Counted from the stretch's first letter, positions 46,405 to 55,405 are shown. The stretch is DNA of 64,000 bases from Chryseobacterium defluvii (GCF_014204415.1 NZ_JACHLE010000001.1:1777233-1841232), one strand, 5' to 3'. The notes: a model not told the origin generated them from the sequence alone. Numbers and translations are program-made.

Positions 46405-47379
46405 TTAAGCATTTTCCAAAATGTAAGAGAACATCAGTGGTGCACAGATCGTGGCATCACTCTCAACGATAAATTTCGGTGTAGTGATATCCAGCTTACC
46501 CCATGTGATCTTCTCATTCGGAACTGCCCCTGAATAGGATCCGTAAGAAGTCGTAGAATCCGAGATCTGGCAGAAATAAGACCAGAACGGGATATCATGC
46601 ATTTCCATATCCTGATACAGCATCGGTACTACACAGATCGGGAAATCACCTGCAATACCCCCTCCGATCTGGAAAAAGCCCACTCCTTTCCCGGCACAGT
46701 TTTTAGTATACCAGTCTGCAAGATAGGTCATGTATTCAATTCCTGATTTCATGGTGGTTGCTTTCAGCTCTCCTTTGATGCAGTAAGAAGCAAAAATATT
46801 TCCCATAGTAGAATCTTCCCATCCCGGAACTACGATCGGAAGGTTTTTCTCCGCCGCAGCGATCATCCATGAGTTTTCTCTCGGAATCTCATAATATTGC
46901 TCCAAAACTCCGGAAAGGATCATTTTATACATATATTCATGCGGGAAGTATCTTTCACCCTTTGCTTCTGCGTCTTTCCAGATATCAACAATATGCTTCT
47001 GTAACCTTCTGAAGGCTTCTTCTTCAGGAATACAGGTATCAGTTACTCTGTTTAAACCTCTTTCTAAAAGATCCCATTCTTCCTGCGGAGTAAGATCTCT
47101 GTAATGAGGTACTCTTTCATAATGAGAATGCGCTACCAGATTCATAAGGTCCTCCTCCAGGTTGGCCCCTGTACAGGAAATAAAGTCTACTTTCCCCTGA
47201 CGGATCATTTCAGCAAGAATTTTTCCAAGCTCTGCCGTTGACATTGCACCAGCCAGGGTGATCATCATTTTTCCGCCGTCTTTCAGGTGAGCAACATATC
47301 CTTTGGAAGCATCTACCAATGCTGCTGCATTAAAGTGCAGATAATATTTTTCTATGAATTCAGTAATCGGTTTATTCAT
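46405..47379 (-). CDS. Deoxyhypusine synthase-like protein
   Basis: Protein of 324 residues in the deoxyhypusine synthase (DHS) family, NAD-dependent and cytoplasmic. DHS modifies eIF5A in eukaryotes, and bacteria have no eIF5A, so the substrate is another one. The NAD-site region is FISCTGANLEEDLMNLVAH; the reacting lysine is preserved in YGSYSGAVPNEKITWGKLDI, where DHS has S-G-A-x-P-x-E-x-x-x-W-G-K. The catalytic His pair that follows G-G-G in DHS is absent (QIGGGIAGDFPI). Bacterial members of this family may make polyamine derivatives, which remains open. Confidence 0.85.
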   Translation of the reverse strand: MNKPITEFIEKYYLHFNAAALVDASKGYVAHLKDGGKMMITLAGAMSTAELGKILAEMIRQGKVDFISCTGANLEEDLMNLVAHSHYERVPHYRDLTPQEEWDLLERGLNRVTDTCIPEEEAFRRLQKHIVDIWKDAEAKGERYFPHEYMYKMILSGVLEQYYEIPRENSWMIAAAEKNLPIVVPGWEDSTMGNIFASYCIKGELKATTMKSGIEYMTYLADWYTKNCAGKGVGFFQIGGGIAGDFPICVVPMLYQDMEMHDIPFWSYFCQISDSTTSYGSYSGAVPNEKITWGKLDITTPKFIVESDATICAPLMFSYILENA

Positions 47380-47407
47380 TATTTTTTGATTTTTGCAAAG
47401 ATAAAAT

Positions 47408-48052
47408 TTAAAAACGGAATGTGGCAGCTGCTCCTAAAGAAACTCTGCTTAATCCCTCTTTTTCGTCTCCGAACTCTACAGTAGTCCCATTAAATTTCAT
47501 TTCAGTAAGTGTCCCTGCCGTAAATCCTAATTTAGGCCCGATGAAAAAGTTTTTGGATACTGCATACTGATAAGCTATATTAGCTTCCATCCCTAAATTT
47601 GAGCCTGTTCCTTTTACCGTCCCTGTTTTTGTGGTATAAGTAATGACCCCTAATGCCAGATCATAAAACAGCTTATGCTTTGTTTCCTGATTAAAATTTG
47701 AATACATAAAAGCAGGTCCAAAGAAAGAAATATGATCTTTTGTGTTCACTGTTTCCGCCATCAGTTGCCCATTCAGATCCTGAACGGTAATTCTTCCGTC
47801 ACTTGAGGCACTGTAATTGGAATATTTCAGACCAAGTCCGATATTGCTTTTCAGATGGTAATAAGCAGAGATATCAAAATTCACTCCGCTTTTTAATCCT
47901 TTGATATACTCTTTAGTCTCATTAGAGATCCCGGACGGTGTTTTAGCAGTTCTCCAGGCATATCCAACTGACGGAATGATTGAAAATTTCTGTTGTGCAG
48001 AAAATGTAATAGAAACAGCAAATGTTCCCAGAAATAATAGTTTTCTTATCAT
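47408..48052 (-). CDS. Outer-membrane beta-barrel protein
   Basis: Protein of 214 residues with a signal peptide (1-20, ending in FSAQ). The remainder consists of about eight to ten amphipathic strands (GLGLKYSNYSASS, HKLFYDLALGVITYTTKTG, NIAYQYAVSKNFFIGPKLGFTAG) with a terminal Phe (AAATFRF), as in OmpX/OmpW-type or porin-family proteins. No enzymatic motif. Upstream is arfB at a distance of 46 bases, also on the minus strand. Confidence 0.8.
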   Translation of the reverse strand: MIRKLLFLGTFAVSITFSAQQKFSIIPSVGYAWRTAKTPSGISNETKEYIKGLKSGVNFDISAYYHLKSNIGLGLKYSNYSASSDGRITVQDLNGQLMAETVNTKDHISFFGPAFMYSNFNQETKHKLFYDLALGVITYTTKTGTVKGTGSNLGMEANIAYQYAVSKNFFIGPKLGFTAGTLTEMKFNGTTVEFGDEKEGLSRVSLGAAATFRF

Positions 48053-48098
48053 GGTTTAAAATTTTGGGCAAAAATAGCCATTTTATCTGAGAAGAGGA

Positions 48099-48491
48099 TT
48101 AAAATTTGAAACGTCTGTTTTCCTTTTTTTCCGAGAGTTTCTTTTTGGTATCCAGCCTGTTCTGCTTCTGGGTTTTTGACGGTTGGGTAGCCAGCCTTTT
48201 CTTTGGAATAATCAGGGCTTTGTTTACGATATCCAGGATCTTTTCAATAGCCTTATTTTTATTCATCAGTTGTGTCCTGTTTTCGGAAACAGTCAGGAAC
48301 AAAAAACCTTCGGCATTGATCCTGTTCTTTAATTTGTTCTGAATTAAATTTTTCTCATCTTCATTAAAAAATTCTGAGCCAGCAATATTCCACATTACAG
48401 TAACAGAGGTTTCCACTTTATTTACGTTTTGCCCTCCTGCCCCGCTGCTTCGGGAAGTTTTAAAGTTTAGTTCTTTTGAGAAGTTTTTCAT
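48099..48491 (-). CDS. arfB: Alternative ribosome-rescue factor ArfB (GGQ domain)
   Basis: Peptidyl-tRNA hydrolase of 130 residues that frees stalled ribosomes. The release-factor GGQ motif is in RSSGAGGQNVNKVETSV (around residues 14-30), and the C-terminal basic tail RRLATQP-type region (KKRLATQPSKTQKQNRLDTKKKLSEKK) is the ribosome-binding helix that enters the mRNA tunnel. I start at ATG 48491; a longer version from 48518 would overlap menE by 17 bases. It lies directly after menE on the same strand, so they are co-transcribed. Confidence 0.92.
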   Translation of the reverse strand: MKNFSKELNFKTSRSSGAGGQNVNKVETSVTVMWNIAGSEFFNEDEKNLIQNKLKNRINAEGFLFLTVSENRTQLMNKNKAIEKILDIVNKALIIPKKRLATQPSKTQKQNRLDTKKKLSEKKENRRFKF

Positions 48492-48501
48492 TTTAATGAA
48501 T

Positions 48502-49518
48502 TCAAAATTCTGTATCAATAAGGCCGAGCAATTCTCTTCTGCTCACTTTTCCGTTGGGAGTCCTCGGGATTCTTTCAATAAATAGAATTTCTTTTGGCTT
48601 ATAAATTTTTTTTTCAAATGAGATTCCCGATATTTTTTCAATTATTTCCTCCGATCTCTCTCCTTCTATCACCAATATCAATTTCTGACCCAAAATCTCA
48701 TCTTTTACCCCTAAAAACACAGCTTCATTCGGGATTTCCTTTTTTATTGAAGCTTCCAGCATTTCCGGGAATATTTTGACTCCCCCGGAATTGATTATAT
48801 TGTCTATTCTCCCTAAAAATCTGAACCGGTTATCATTTTTAAGGTCAACTAAATCATTAGTCTGAAGGACATCGGCATTCACATCAGGGAAAAAAATTCT
48901 CAGACAGCCCCTTTCATCCTCAGATAAAGAGACATTCTTAAAGGCTGTGAAATCATCTTCCTGCCGGGGGGCCAACTGCTTTAATGCAATATGGGAAAGT
49001 GTTTCGGACATTCCATAAGTTTCATAAATGCACGTCGTCTGCCCTGAAATTCTTTTTTTCAGATTTTCCGATACTGCTGCACCACCAATAATGAGATTTC
49101 TGACCAGATGGATTTTATCCAATGAATTTTCTACCTGCAACGGGGTCATGGCACAGAAATCTATTTCCTCATCCAGATTTTCAAGTGGCTTTAAAGAAGG
49201 CTGTGCGATCATTAATCTTAATTTCCTCTCGATAGAGCGAACGATCATCATTTTTCCTGAAATATATTCTACGGGAAGACATAATAAGGCCGTATCTCCT
49301 TCTTTTAATCCCAGGAAATCACAGGTCATTATCGCAGAATTGATCATTCTTTTTTTCTCAATATCTAATATCTTCGGTGCTCCTGTGGAACCGGAAGTCT
49401 GAACCTTTACGCTGCCAGAATCCGAAAACCATTCTTCTAAAAATGTTTTGATTTTTTTTTCAAAATCTGTTTCAAATTCTAAATTATTAATATTGAGTTT
49501 ATTGAAGTTTATAAGCAT
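48502..49518 (-). CDS. menE: o-Succinylbenzoate-CoA ligase (AMP-forming) for menaquinone synthesis
   Basis: Adenylating enzyme of 338 residues that makes OSB-CoA on the route to menaquinone. ANL-superfamily motifs are VKVQTSGSTGAPKIL (phosphate-binding P-loop), IYETYGMSETLSHIALKQL, LGRIDNIINSGGVKIFPE and the C-terminal lysine in RIPRTPNGKVSRREL. I chose ATG at 49518; a longer frame from 49626 runs through the tRNA region and encodes a non-conserved hydrophobic leader. It is divergent from tRNA-Gln, and arfB follows downstream. Confidence 0.92.
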   Translation of the reverse strand: MLINFNKLNINNLEFETDFEKKIKTFLEEWFSDSGSVKVQTSGSTGAPKILDIEKKRMINSAIMTCDFLGLKEGDTALLCLPVEYISGKMMIVRSIERKLRLMIAQPSLKPLENLDEEIDFCAMTPLQVENSLDKIHLVRNLIIGGAAVSENLKKRISGQTTCIYETYGMSETLSHIALKQLAPRQEDDFTAFKNVSLSEDERGCLRIFFPDVNADVLQTNDLVDLKNDNRFRFLGRIDNIINSGGVKIFPEMLEASIKKEIPNEAVFLGVKDEILGQKLILVIEGERSEEIIEKISGISFEKKIYKPKEILFIERIPRTPNGKVSRRELLGLIDTEF

Positions 49519-49570
49519 AATGAGCCTGAATAAAAAGTGGAGTAAATTTAAAAAAAAGTTTAAAAAGTTC

Positions 49571-49600
49571 TTGTAGATAAAGAAAAAAGCTTTAAATTTG
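49571..49600 (+). promoter_or_regulatory. Bacteroidetes-type promoter of tRNA-Gln
   Basis: TTG at 49571-49573 is followed by exactly 19 bases and TAAATTTG (49593-49600), as in TTTG-N19-TAnnTTTG. The mature tRNA begins 18 bases after the box. Confidence 0.75.
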
Positions 49601-49618
49601 CACCACTGAAACAAACAA

Positions 49619-49689
49619 AGACCCATGGTGTAGCGGTAACACTACTGATTTTGGTTCAGTCATCTGGGGTTCGAATCCCTGTGGGTCTA
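49619..49689 (+). tRNA. tRNA-Gln (anticodon TTG)
   Basis: A full cloverleaf of 71 bases. The acceptor stem AGACCCA (49619-49625) pairs with TGGGTCT (49682-49688), and the discriminator base is A49689. The D-stem GTGT / ACAC encloses AGCGGTA. The anticodon stem ACTGA / TCAGT holds loop TTTTGGT with anticodon TTG, and the T-arm is GGGGTTCGAATCCC. No CCA is encoded. Confidence 0.95.
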
Positions 49690-49690
49690 C

Positions 49691-49720
49691 AAACCGTCCT
49701 TATTTAAGGATGGTTTTTTT
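49691..49720 (+). terminator. Terminator after tRNA-Gln
   Basis: AAACCGTCCTTA / TAAGGATGGTTT stem with a short loop, then a long T-run. Confidence 0.85.
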
Positions 49721-49780
49721 ATTTATATACACTTTCATCAGTTCTTATATGATAATAAACGGCAAAAGAAGATAAAAAAA

Positions 49781-49807
49781 TAGGGCCTCTTACAATAAGA
49801 GGCCCTA
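49781..49807 (-). terminator. Terminator of the small secreted protein gene
   Basis: TAGGGCCTCTTA / TAAGAGGCCCTA with loop CAA; on the minus strand it lies 21 bases past the stop at 49829 and is followed by T-rich sequence. Confidence 0.75.
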
Positions 49808-49828
49808 TCCATTAAAAACAGTACATCA

Positions 49829-50152
49829 TTAATTAAGCTCGAACGCCGGGCCAGGATAGCCACAATGATCATAAGAATAGTTTACCGCATAAGCCAGATC
49901 CTGAATAAACTCCTGTGTCCCGTCTGCATGACTGGATGCAAAATAAACATTGACCTCACCACAAGGCGTATCGATTGTTACTGTCCACCACTGCTTTAAT
50001 AAAGCAACCTTCTCTTTCTTCTGTTCATTTGGTTTTTCCTTTACTTCGGCAGAAACTTCTTTCTTTATTGTTGTGTCTTCTTTTGCGTCTGTTCCCTTAG
50101 CGAAAGAAAAGACTGACAAAGCTATAGCTCCTGCTACAAATAGTTTTTTCAT
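49829..50152 (-). CDS. Small secreted protein, unknown function
   Basis: Protein of 107 residues with a signal peptide (1-18, VAGAIALSVFSFAKG). A Lys/Glu-rich linker (ADAKEDTTIKKEVSAEVKE) is followed by a short globular part with WWTVTIDTPCGEVNVYF and a C-terminal DHCGYPGPAFELN containing the second cysteine. The two cysteines could form a disulfide. The ATG at 50152 directly precedes the signal peptide, so I prefer it to an upstream frame from 50212. It follows the GLPGLI gene by 43 bases. Confidence 0.65.
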   Translation of the reverse strand: MKKLFVAGAIALSVFSFAKGTDAKEDTTIKKEVSAEVKEKPNEQKKEKVALLKQWWTVTIDTPCGEVNVYFASSHADGTQEFIQDLAYAVNYSYDHCGYPGPAFELN

Positions 50153-50195
50153 GGTTTTTAAATTAAGTTGTATAAAATGTGTATATTTTTTAATT

Positions 50196-50993
50196 CTAGT
50201 CGAGGAAGACATTGATCTTCTTTATTTTCTCATCAATCTTCTTATTCAGATCATTCCCGTTCTGGTCCGTAACCTGAATATTATGATTGTTAAAACCGGT
50301 AGGGTCCTGCAAATAATGAGATCTCATCTTCAAAAACTGACCTTTTGATTTTAATTCAATAGCTCTTCCATAATCAATAGGTTCCATAACTGCATCTGAT
50401 TTTTTGATATCAGTTGCATAAATCTCTATTGTTTTATTCTTATTGTAAACTTCAAGGATCAAGCCGGTAAGCCCTTTAAACCTAAACGGTCCATCCTGAA
50501 TGGGTATGTCTCTCGCAAACCATGCGTAAAAGGTATCATGGGTATCAGTAATGGTTTTTGCTAACTGACATTTAAATCCTTTAATTTCTTTAGTTTCCTG
50601 CAATACTTCCCATTTCAGTTCAGGCTCTTCAAATTGATAGATATCTTTAGCAACAGGAAGACTGACAGATAATTTTTCTCTGATCTTATGAACACTTCCT
50701 CTTACTTTTGGAAATTTTGGCATCCCTGCTGTATTGCTGATGGTCCAGTTTTTCTTGTTACCTGTATTTTTATTTAATGCGTCATAAAAGTTTTTTGCAT
50801 CTTTATTATAGTAAACAGACTCCTCCTTATTACAAAATAGGGTAAACTCCATCACGGCAGCATTTTTCCTGTTCGTACTATCCGATATCTGTTTCATTTC
50901 ATAATTGATTTCCATTACAGCCTTTGCATTCTGAGCAGAAAACGAAATGAAACTGATGATAAAAATTAAAGTATAAATTAATTTTTGTTTCAT
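50196..50993 (-). CDS. GLPGLI family protein
   Basis: Bacteroidetes-specific secreted protein of 265 residues. A signal peptide (1-20, ending FSAQ) is followed by beta-rich sequence, and the family signature appears as FKGLTGLILEVYNK where the type member has G-L-P-G-L-I. The functional role of GLPGLI proteins is unknown; many sit near transport or surface genes. It is separated from the next downstream small gene by 43 bases. Confidence 0.88.
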   Translation of the reverse strand: MKQKLIYTLIFIISFISFSAQNAKAVMEINYEMKQISDSTNRKNAAVMEFTLFCNKEESVYYNKDAKNFYDALNKNTGNKKNWTISNTAGMPKFPKVRGSVHKIREKLSVSLPVAKDIYQFEEPELKWEVLQETKEIKGFKCQLAKTITDTHDTFYAWFARDIPIQDGPFRFKGLTGLILEVYNKNKTIEIYATDIKKSDAVMEPIDYGRAIELKSKGQFLKMRSHYLQDPTGFNNHNIQVTDQNGNDLNKKIDEKIKKINVFLD

Positions 50994-51401
50994 ATAATTT
51001 TACAATTAAACAAGGCGCCCTAAAAACCTCTTAATTCATTAATCAAGGAAGTCTAACAACTATATAAACCCCGATCATCACTAACAATATTTGTCTTTGG
51101 CAAAGCTATTTTAAAAAAAATTAAAAAAAAATAAGTCAAAAAAATATGACTACAAAAAAGCACAAAGGAATTGAATTTAATGCATAATAAATTTATCGTA
51201 AGGGCCTATCAGTCCTACTTTAAATGGGTAAAAAAAATTGAGAACTGGGTGAATTTTATTATGGAAAATTTTTACTTCCCATAAAAACAAATTTCATTAA
51301 AAAATGAAAAGCAATAAATGTTTTCCACCAGATGGAATAAAGAATTGATGAATTCTTCAGAAATTGTAATCTTGATAGCTACCGGATATCATCATGCAAA
51401 T
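50994..51401. other. Intergenic region of 408 bases; possible 34-residue frame
   Basis: AT-rich gap before the GLPGLI gene (its promoter) and after the XRE-type gene. A short frame at 51180-51284 (+) would encode 34 aromatic- and Lys-rich residues (MHNKFIVRAYQSYFKWVKKI and more), which could be a small amphipathic peptide or chance. No stable RNA structure is obvious. Confidence 0.45.
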
Positions 51402-51698
51402 TCACTCCAAATAATTATCCGGAATCGGTATATTATTCTGTTTCATATAGCTGATAAGTTCATGGTATTTTCCTTCATAGTTATCTGCAGAGCACTGATG
51501 GGCAATGCCGCAAATATCTGAAGGCTTCACATCCAGAATATCAGAAATTTTCTTCAATGTTTCCAGGCTGATCTTCACCTTAGAGTTCTCAATATCAGAA
51601 TAAGCTTTTTGAGAGATTCCCATTTCAAAAGCCATATACTCCTGTGTAAGATCCCTGCTTCTTCTGATTTTTCTGATATTTTGGCCACACACTTTCAT
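51402..51698 (-). CDS. Small XRE-type helix-turn-helix regulator
   Basis: DNA-binding protein of 98 residues. The helix-turn-helix spans residues 8-63: IRKIRRSRDLTQEYMAFEM, then GISQKAYSDIENSKVKISLE and LKKISDILDVKPSDICG. The C-terminal tail is short and charged. It is probably an autoregulator or controls a neighbour; the gene divergent from it is the cbb3 oxidase gene about 195 bases away, but a link is not shown. No toxin partner is adjacent. Confidence 0.85.
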   Translation of the reverse strand: MKVCGQNIRKIRRSRDLTQEYMAFEMGISQKAYSDIENSKVKISLETLKKISDILDVKPSDICGIAHQCSADNYEGKYHELISYMKQNNIPIPDNYLE

Positions 51699-51767
51699 AA
51701 TATTGGTTTTAGTAGTTTTCGGTATAGTTTAGAAGGATATCTACTAGCCTCTAACAAAGTTAATAAA

Positions 51768-51848
51768 TACCTTTGGCATAAGATTATACACATTACATGA
51801 TATTTGTTTCATAACCGGATTATGCCTTAGAACATTATTCATAAGGCA
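51768..51848 (+). promoter_or_regulatory. 5' region of ccoNO: -7 box and hairpin
   Basis: TACCTTTG at 51768-51775 fits the -7 consensus. Further downstream TGCCTTA (51823-51829) and TAAGGCA (51842-51848) form a perfect 7-base stem with a 12-base loop. GGCATAA at 51775 and TTATGCC at 51821 form a second inverted pair. The hairpin lies 45 bases before the start codon; no FNR-like site was seen. Confidence 0.4.
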
Positions 51849-51893
51849 GGATCAAAAGAAAGGCAAATGTCATCCGTACAACACAATTGGATT

Positions 51894-54173
51894 ATGGAGA
51901 CGCAAAAATTTAATTATGACAATACCATTGTCAGAGCATTCTTGTATGCTACTATCATATTCGGGCTTATAGGGTTTCTTTTGGGCCTCACTGCGGCATT
52001 AATGCTTTTCTATCCTGAACTTCCTGAGTTCTTATTCGGAACAGATGATACTACTATTCAGAGTTTAAGAAGCGGTAATATTCAGGGGCTTATCAATACA
52101 CAGGGAGCGATGGGATTCGGGAGAATAAGGATGCTGCATACGAGTGCCGTGATCTTCGCTTTTGTATGTAATTCATTCTTCTGTGGTGCTTATTACAGTA
52201 TGCAAAGGTTATTAAAAACAAGAATGTACAGCGATACCTTATCCTGGCTTCATTTCTGGACATGGCAGATCATGATCATAAGTGTGGTGATCACATTCTT
52301 AATGGGTATCAATACTTCTAAGGAATATGCTGAGCATGAATGGCCAATCGATATCTTAATCGCATTCTCATGGATCATCTTCGGGATCAATATGTTCCTC
52401 ACCATTGCCAAAAGAAGGGTAAGACACCTGTATGTGGCCATCTGGTTCTATATCGGAACCTGGATCGCCGTGGCAATGCTTCATATCTTCAATAACCTTG
52501 AGGTTCCCCTATCCTTCACAGGATGGAAATCATACTCTGTATATGCAGGAGTGAAAGATGCCATCGTACAATGGTGGTATGGACACAATGCAGTAGCTTT
52601 CGTATTAACAACACCAGTATTAGGTTTGATGTATTATTTCTTACCGAAAGCTGCTGACAGACCGGTATTCTCCTATAAACTGTCCATCATTCACTTCTGG
52701 TCGCTTATCTTCGTATATCTTTGGGCTGGTCCTCACCACCTTCAGTATACCTCGCTTCCTGCATGGGCTCAAGCAGTTGGAACAGGGTTCTCGATCATGC
52801 TTATCGCTCCGTCATGGGGAGGAATGCTAAACGGTCTTCTTACTTTAAGGGGAGCCTGGGATAAAGTAAGGGAAAATCCTATCTTAAAGTTCTTCGTAGT
52901 GGCTGTTACCTGCTATGGCATGGCGACATTTGAAGGACCGCTTTTAGCAACAAAATCTTTAAATAAGATCGGACATTATACCGATTGGGTAATAGGGCAT
53001 GTACACATTGGTGCTCTCGGATGGAATGGTTTCATGGCGTTCGGAATTGTGTATTATCTGATCCCCGTGATGTGGAGAACTAAACTTTGGTCTGTAAAAT
53101 TAGCTAACTGGCATTTCTGGTTAGGTACTTTGGGGATCATCTTCTATGCTGTTCCGATGTATATTTCAGGATTCACTCAGGGGTTAATGTGGAAGCAGTT
53201 CAATCCGGACGGAACCCTGGTATGGAAAAACTGGCTGGATACGGTAACCGCCATTCTTCCTTATTTCAAAATGAGATTCCTTGGAGGGTTATTCTATCTT
53301 TCGGGAGCTATCTTAATGGTGATCAATGTTTACAAAACAGTGAAGGCCGGTTCATTCCAGAAGGAAGTTCCCGCAGAAGCTCCTGCATTGGCTAATATCA
53401 GCAACCAGCGTAAAGAAGGGGAAGGCATACATCTCTGGCTGGAAAGAACTCCAAAACTGCTTTCCATTCTGGCTTTCGTAATTGTTTCAATTGGAGGACT
53501 TGTGGAAATCATCCCCACCCTTATGGTAAAAAGCAATCTTCCACAGATAACAGCAGTAAAACCATATACTCCTTTAGAATTGGAAGGTAGAGACCTTTAT
53601 ATCCGTGAAGGCTGTAATTCCTGCCACTCCCAGATGATAAGACCTTTCCGGGATGAAGTAGTACGGTTCGAGGGTAAAAACGGGCAGTATTCAAAAGCCG
53701 GAGAGTTTGTATATGACAGGCCATTTTTATGGGGATCTAAGAGAACGGGGCCGGATTTACAAAGAGAAGGTGGCAGAAATCCGGATTCATGGCACTTCAA
53801 GCATATGTACAATCCAAGGATTACTTCTGCAGGTTCCATCATGCCCCGTTTTCCGTGGCTGATCACCAATAAGCTGGACCGTACTAAAATGACAGATAAA
53901 ATGAAACTGATGAAAAATTCATTTGACGTACCATATACCAAAGCTGAAATAGACTCTGCGGACCAATGGGCAAACGGCCAATCCGGAGCTATTGTGAAAA
54001 GAATTTACGCAGAGGCCACTGATGTGAAAGAACAGATGGAAAAAGAAAAAGCAGTTAAAGGATATTCATTTGTCCCACTGGAACAAAGAGAAATTGTAGC
54101 AATGATCGCCTACCTGCAAAGACTGGGCACAGATATCAAAACAACCAACATCCAAACTGCCAGCGCAGAATAA
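51894..54173 (+). CDS. ccoNO: cbb3-type cytochrome c oxidase, fused CcoN-CcoO subunit
   Basis: Catalytic heme-copper oxidase of 759 residues in the inner membrane, with high oxygen affinity. CcoN covers about residues 1-480: twelve helices with the ligand regions RMLHTSAVIFAF, WWYGHNAVAFVLTTPVLGLMYYF (CuB), WAGPHHLQYTSLP and GHVHIGALGWNGF. After a linker, the CcoO part carries one c-heme site CNSCHSQM (about 574-581) and the downstream axial Met region GSIMPRFPWL. The fusion is normal in Bacteroidetes. The start at 51894 (METQKF) is preferred to an upstream ATG at 51867. CcoP follows 18 bases later. Confidence 0.94.
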   Translation: METQKFNYDNTIVRAFLYATIIFGLIGFLLGLTAALMLFYPELPEFLFGTDDTTIQSLRSGNIQGLINTQGAMGFGRIRMLHTSAVIFAFVCNSFFCGAYYSMQRLLKTRMYSDTLSWLHFWTWQIMIISVVITFLMGINTSKEYAEHEWPIDILIAFSWIIFGINMFLTIAKRRVRHLYVAIWFYIGTWIAVAMLHIFNNLEVPLSFTGWKSYSVYAGVKDAIVQWWYGHNAVAFVLTTPVLGLMYYFLPKAADRPVFSYKLSIIHFWSLIFVYLWAGPHHLQYTSLPAWAQAVGTGFSIMLIAPSWGGMLNGLLTLRGAWDKVRENPILKFFVVAVTCYGMATFEGPLLATKSLNKIGHYTDWVIGHVHIGALGWNGFMAFGIVYYLIPVMWRTKLWSVKLANWHFWLGTLGIIFYAVPMYISGFTQGLMWKQFNPDGTLVWKNWLDTVTAILPYFKMRFLGGLFYLSGAILMVINVYKTVKAGSFQKEVPAEAPALANISNQRKEGEGIHLWLERTPKLLSILAFVIVSIGGLVEIIPTLMVKSNLPQITAVKPYTPLELEGRDLYIREGCNSCHSQMIRPFRDEVVRFEGKNGQYSKAGEFVYDRPFLWGSKRTGPDLQREGGRNPDSWHFKHMYNPRITSAGSIMPRFPWLITNKLDRTKMTDKMKLMKNSFDVPYTKAEIDSADQWANGQSGAIVKRIYAEATDVKEQMEKEKAVKGYSFVPLEQREIVAMIAYLQRLGTDIKTTNIQTASAE

Positions 54174-54191
54174 CCATTTAATCAAAATGAA

Positions 54192-55079
54192 ATGAAAACG
54201 AGAACCCCGGTTTCAGTATACATTATCGTCACCATAGGCCTGACCATCATGGCATTTGAAATGTTCAGTCAGGATGGAAATTATTTCTCTTCTCCCTACT
54301 TCTGGGTATTATTATTAATTACCACGATATTGCTTCTCATCATGAACTCCATCGGGGACCTGGTCGAAAATGAAAATTTCCACAGGCTCACAAATGATGA
54401 GAAAAAGCAATACCTAGAGGAGAAAAAAGTCCCTTATTTTCAGAAACTCTGGAATTCTGCCTTTAAGAAGCAGCCTGCAACTGAAGAAAAGGATCTTATC
54501 ATCGATCACGGTTTTGATGGGATTACCGAGCTTGACAATTCTCTTCCGAAATGGTGGATCGGCTTATTCTGGTTCGGTTGTATATTCTGTACTGTATACA
54601 TGATTGCTTTTGCATTCACAGATTATGCCCATCCGGACTCGGAATATGAGGCAGAAACCAAAGCCATGCTGGCTTCCATAGCCGAATTTGAAAAGAATTC
54701 GCCTGCCATTGATCTGGAAAATGCAAAGTACAGTGCCGATAACATTGCAGAAGGAGAGCAACTCTTCAAAACTAACTGTGTGACCTGTCACGCAGAAGGA
54801 GGAAAAGGAGGCATCGGACCCAATCTTACGGACGGGTACTGGATCAACATCAAAGAAAAAAGCCTGTTTAAAAATGTTTTTTGGATGCTTGAAAACGGCT
54901 CTCCCAACAACCCAACGATGAGGCCTTTTATTAAGGAAGGAACAATAACGGGAAGGGATGCTGAGAAAATTGCAGCCTATGTGTATCACATCAATCAGGA
55001 AATCGTTCCTGTTACACAAGCTAAAGGAGGTGCAGCTCCACAAGGGAAGCCCATACAATGGGAAAGTGTAACTGAATAA
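54192..55079 (+). CDS. ccoP: cbb3-type cytochrome c oxidase, CcoP-type subunit with one heme
   Basis: Membrane cytochrome c of 295 residues that carries electrons to CcoNO. Helices are near residues 7-24, 36-54 and 116-135 (WWIGLFWFGCIFCTVYMIAFAF). A single CVTCH heme motif is at about residues 196-200, followed by GGIGPNLTDGYW and TMRPF, which supply the axial methionine; proteobacterial CcoP proteins have two hemes. The characteristic DHGFDGITELDN stretch precedes the third helix. No ccoQ, ccoS or ccoG gene is adjacent, so assembly factors must lie elsewhere. Confidence 0.9.
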   Translation: MKTRTPVSVYIIVTIGLTIMAFEMFSQDGNYFSSPYFWVLLLITTILLLIMNSIGDLVENENFHRLTNDEKKQYLEEKKVPYFQKLWNSAFKKQPATEEKDLIIDHGFDGITELDNSLPKWWIGLFWFGCIFCTVYMIAFAFTDYAHPDSEYEAETKAMLASIAEFEKNSPAIDLENAKYSADNIAEGEQLFKTNCVTCHAEGGKGGIGPNLTDGYWINIKEKSLFKNVFWMLENGSPNNPTMRPFIKEGTITGRDAEKIAAYVYHINQEIVPVTQAKGGAAPQGKPIQWESVTE

Positions 55080-55405
55080 TAGACCATATTATGCTTCCTT
55101 TAAAAAATTGACTAATATTTGAAATTTTCATTTTTTGCAAAACCTTTTTATACAGAAAAATGATCAATAAAGGAGGTTTGTGTACAAAAAATAAATCCGG
55201 ACTTTGGCTGTTTTCATCAACTATTCACTTGACTTTATTAAAAATTCCATAATAGACAGCCAAAGCGGGATTTTTGTATTTGGAACGGATAACTTTTAAA
55301 TTCGTTTTTTAAATGTATCTATAACACTATTTACTTGATCAATCTACGGCAGAAATTTAAATACCTCCTTCTCCTTGTAAAGCTGCAAGAACCACTGTCT
55401 CAATT

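Noticed and set aside
49519..49626. Longer menE start reaching into the tRNA-Gln gene
   Set aside because: The added residues are a hydrophobic, non-conserved run and overlap the tRNA; ATG at 49518 fits the family start.
54564..55058. 164-codon minus-strand frame opposite the CcoP gene
   Set aside because: CcoP has clear heme and membrane motifs; the antisense translation lacks any recognisable domain.
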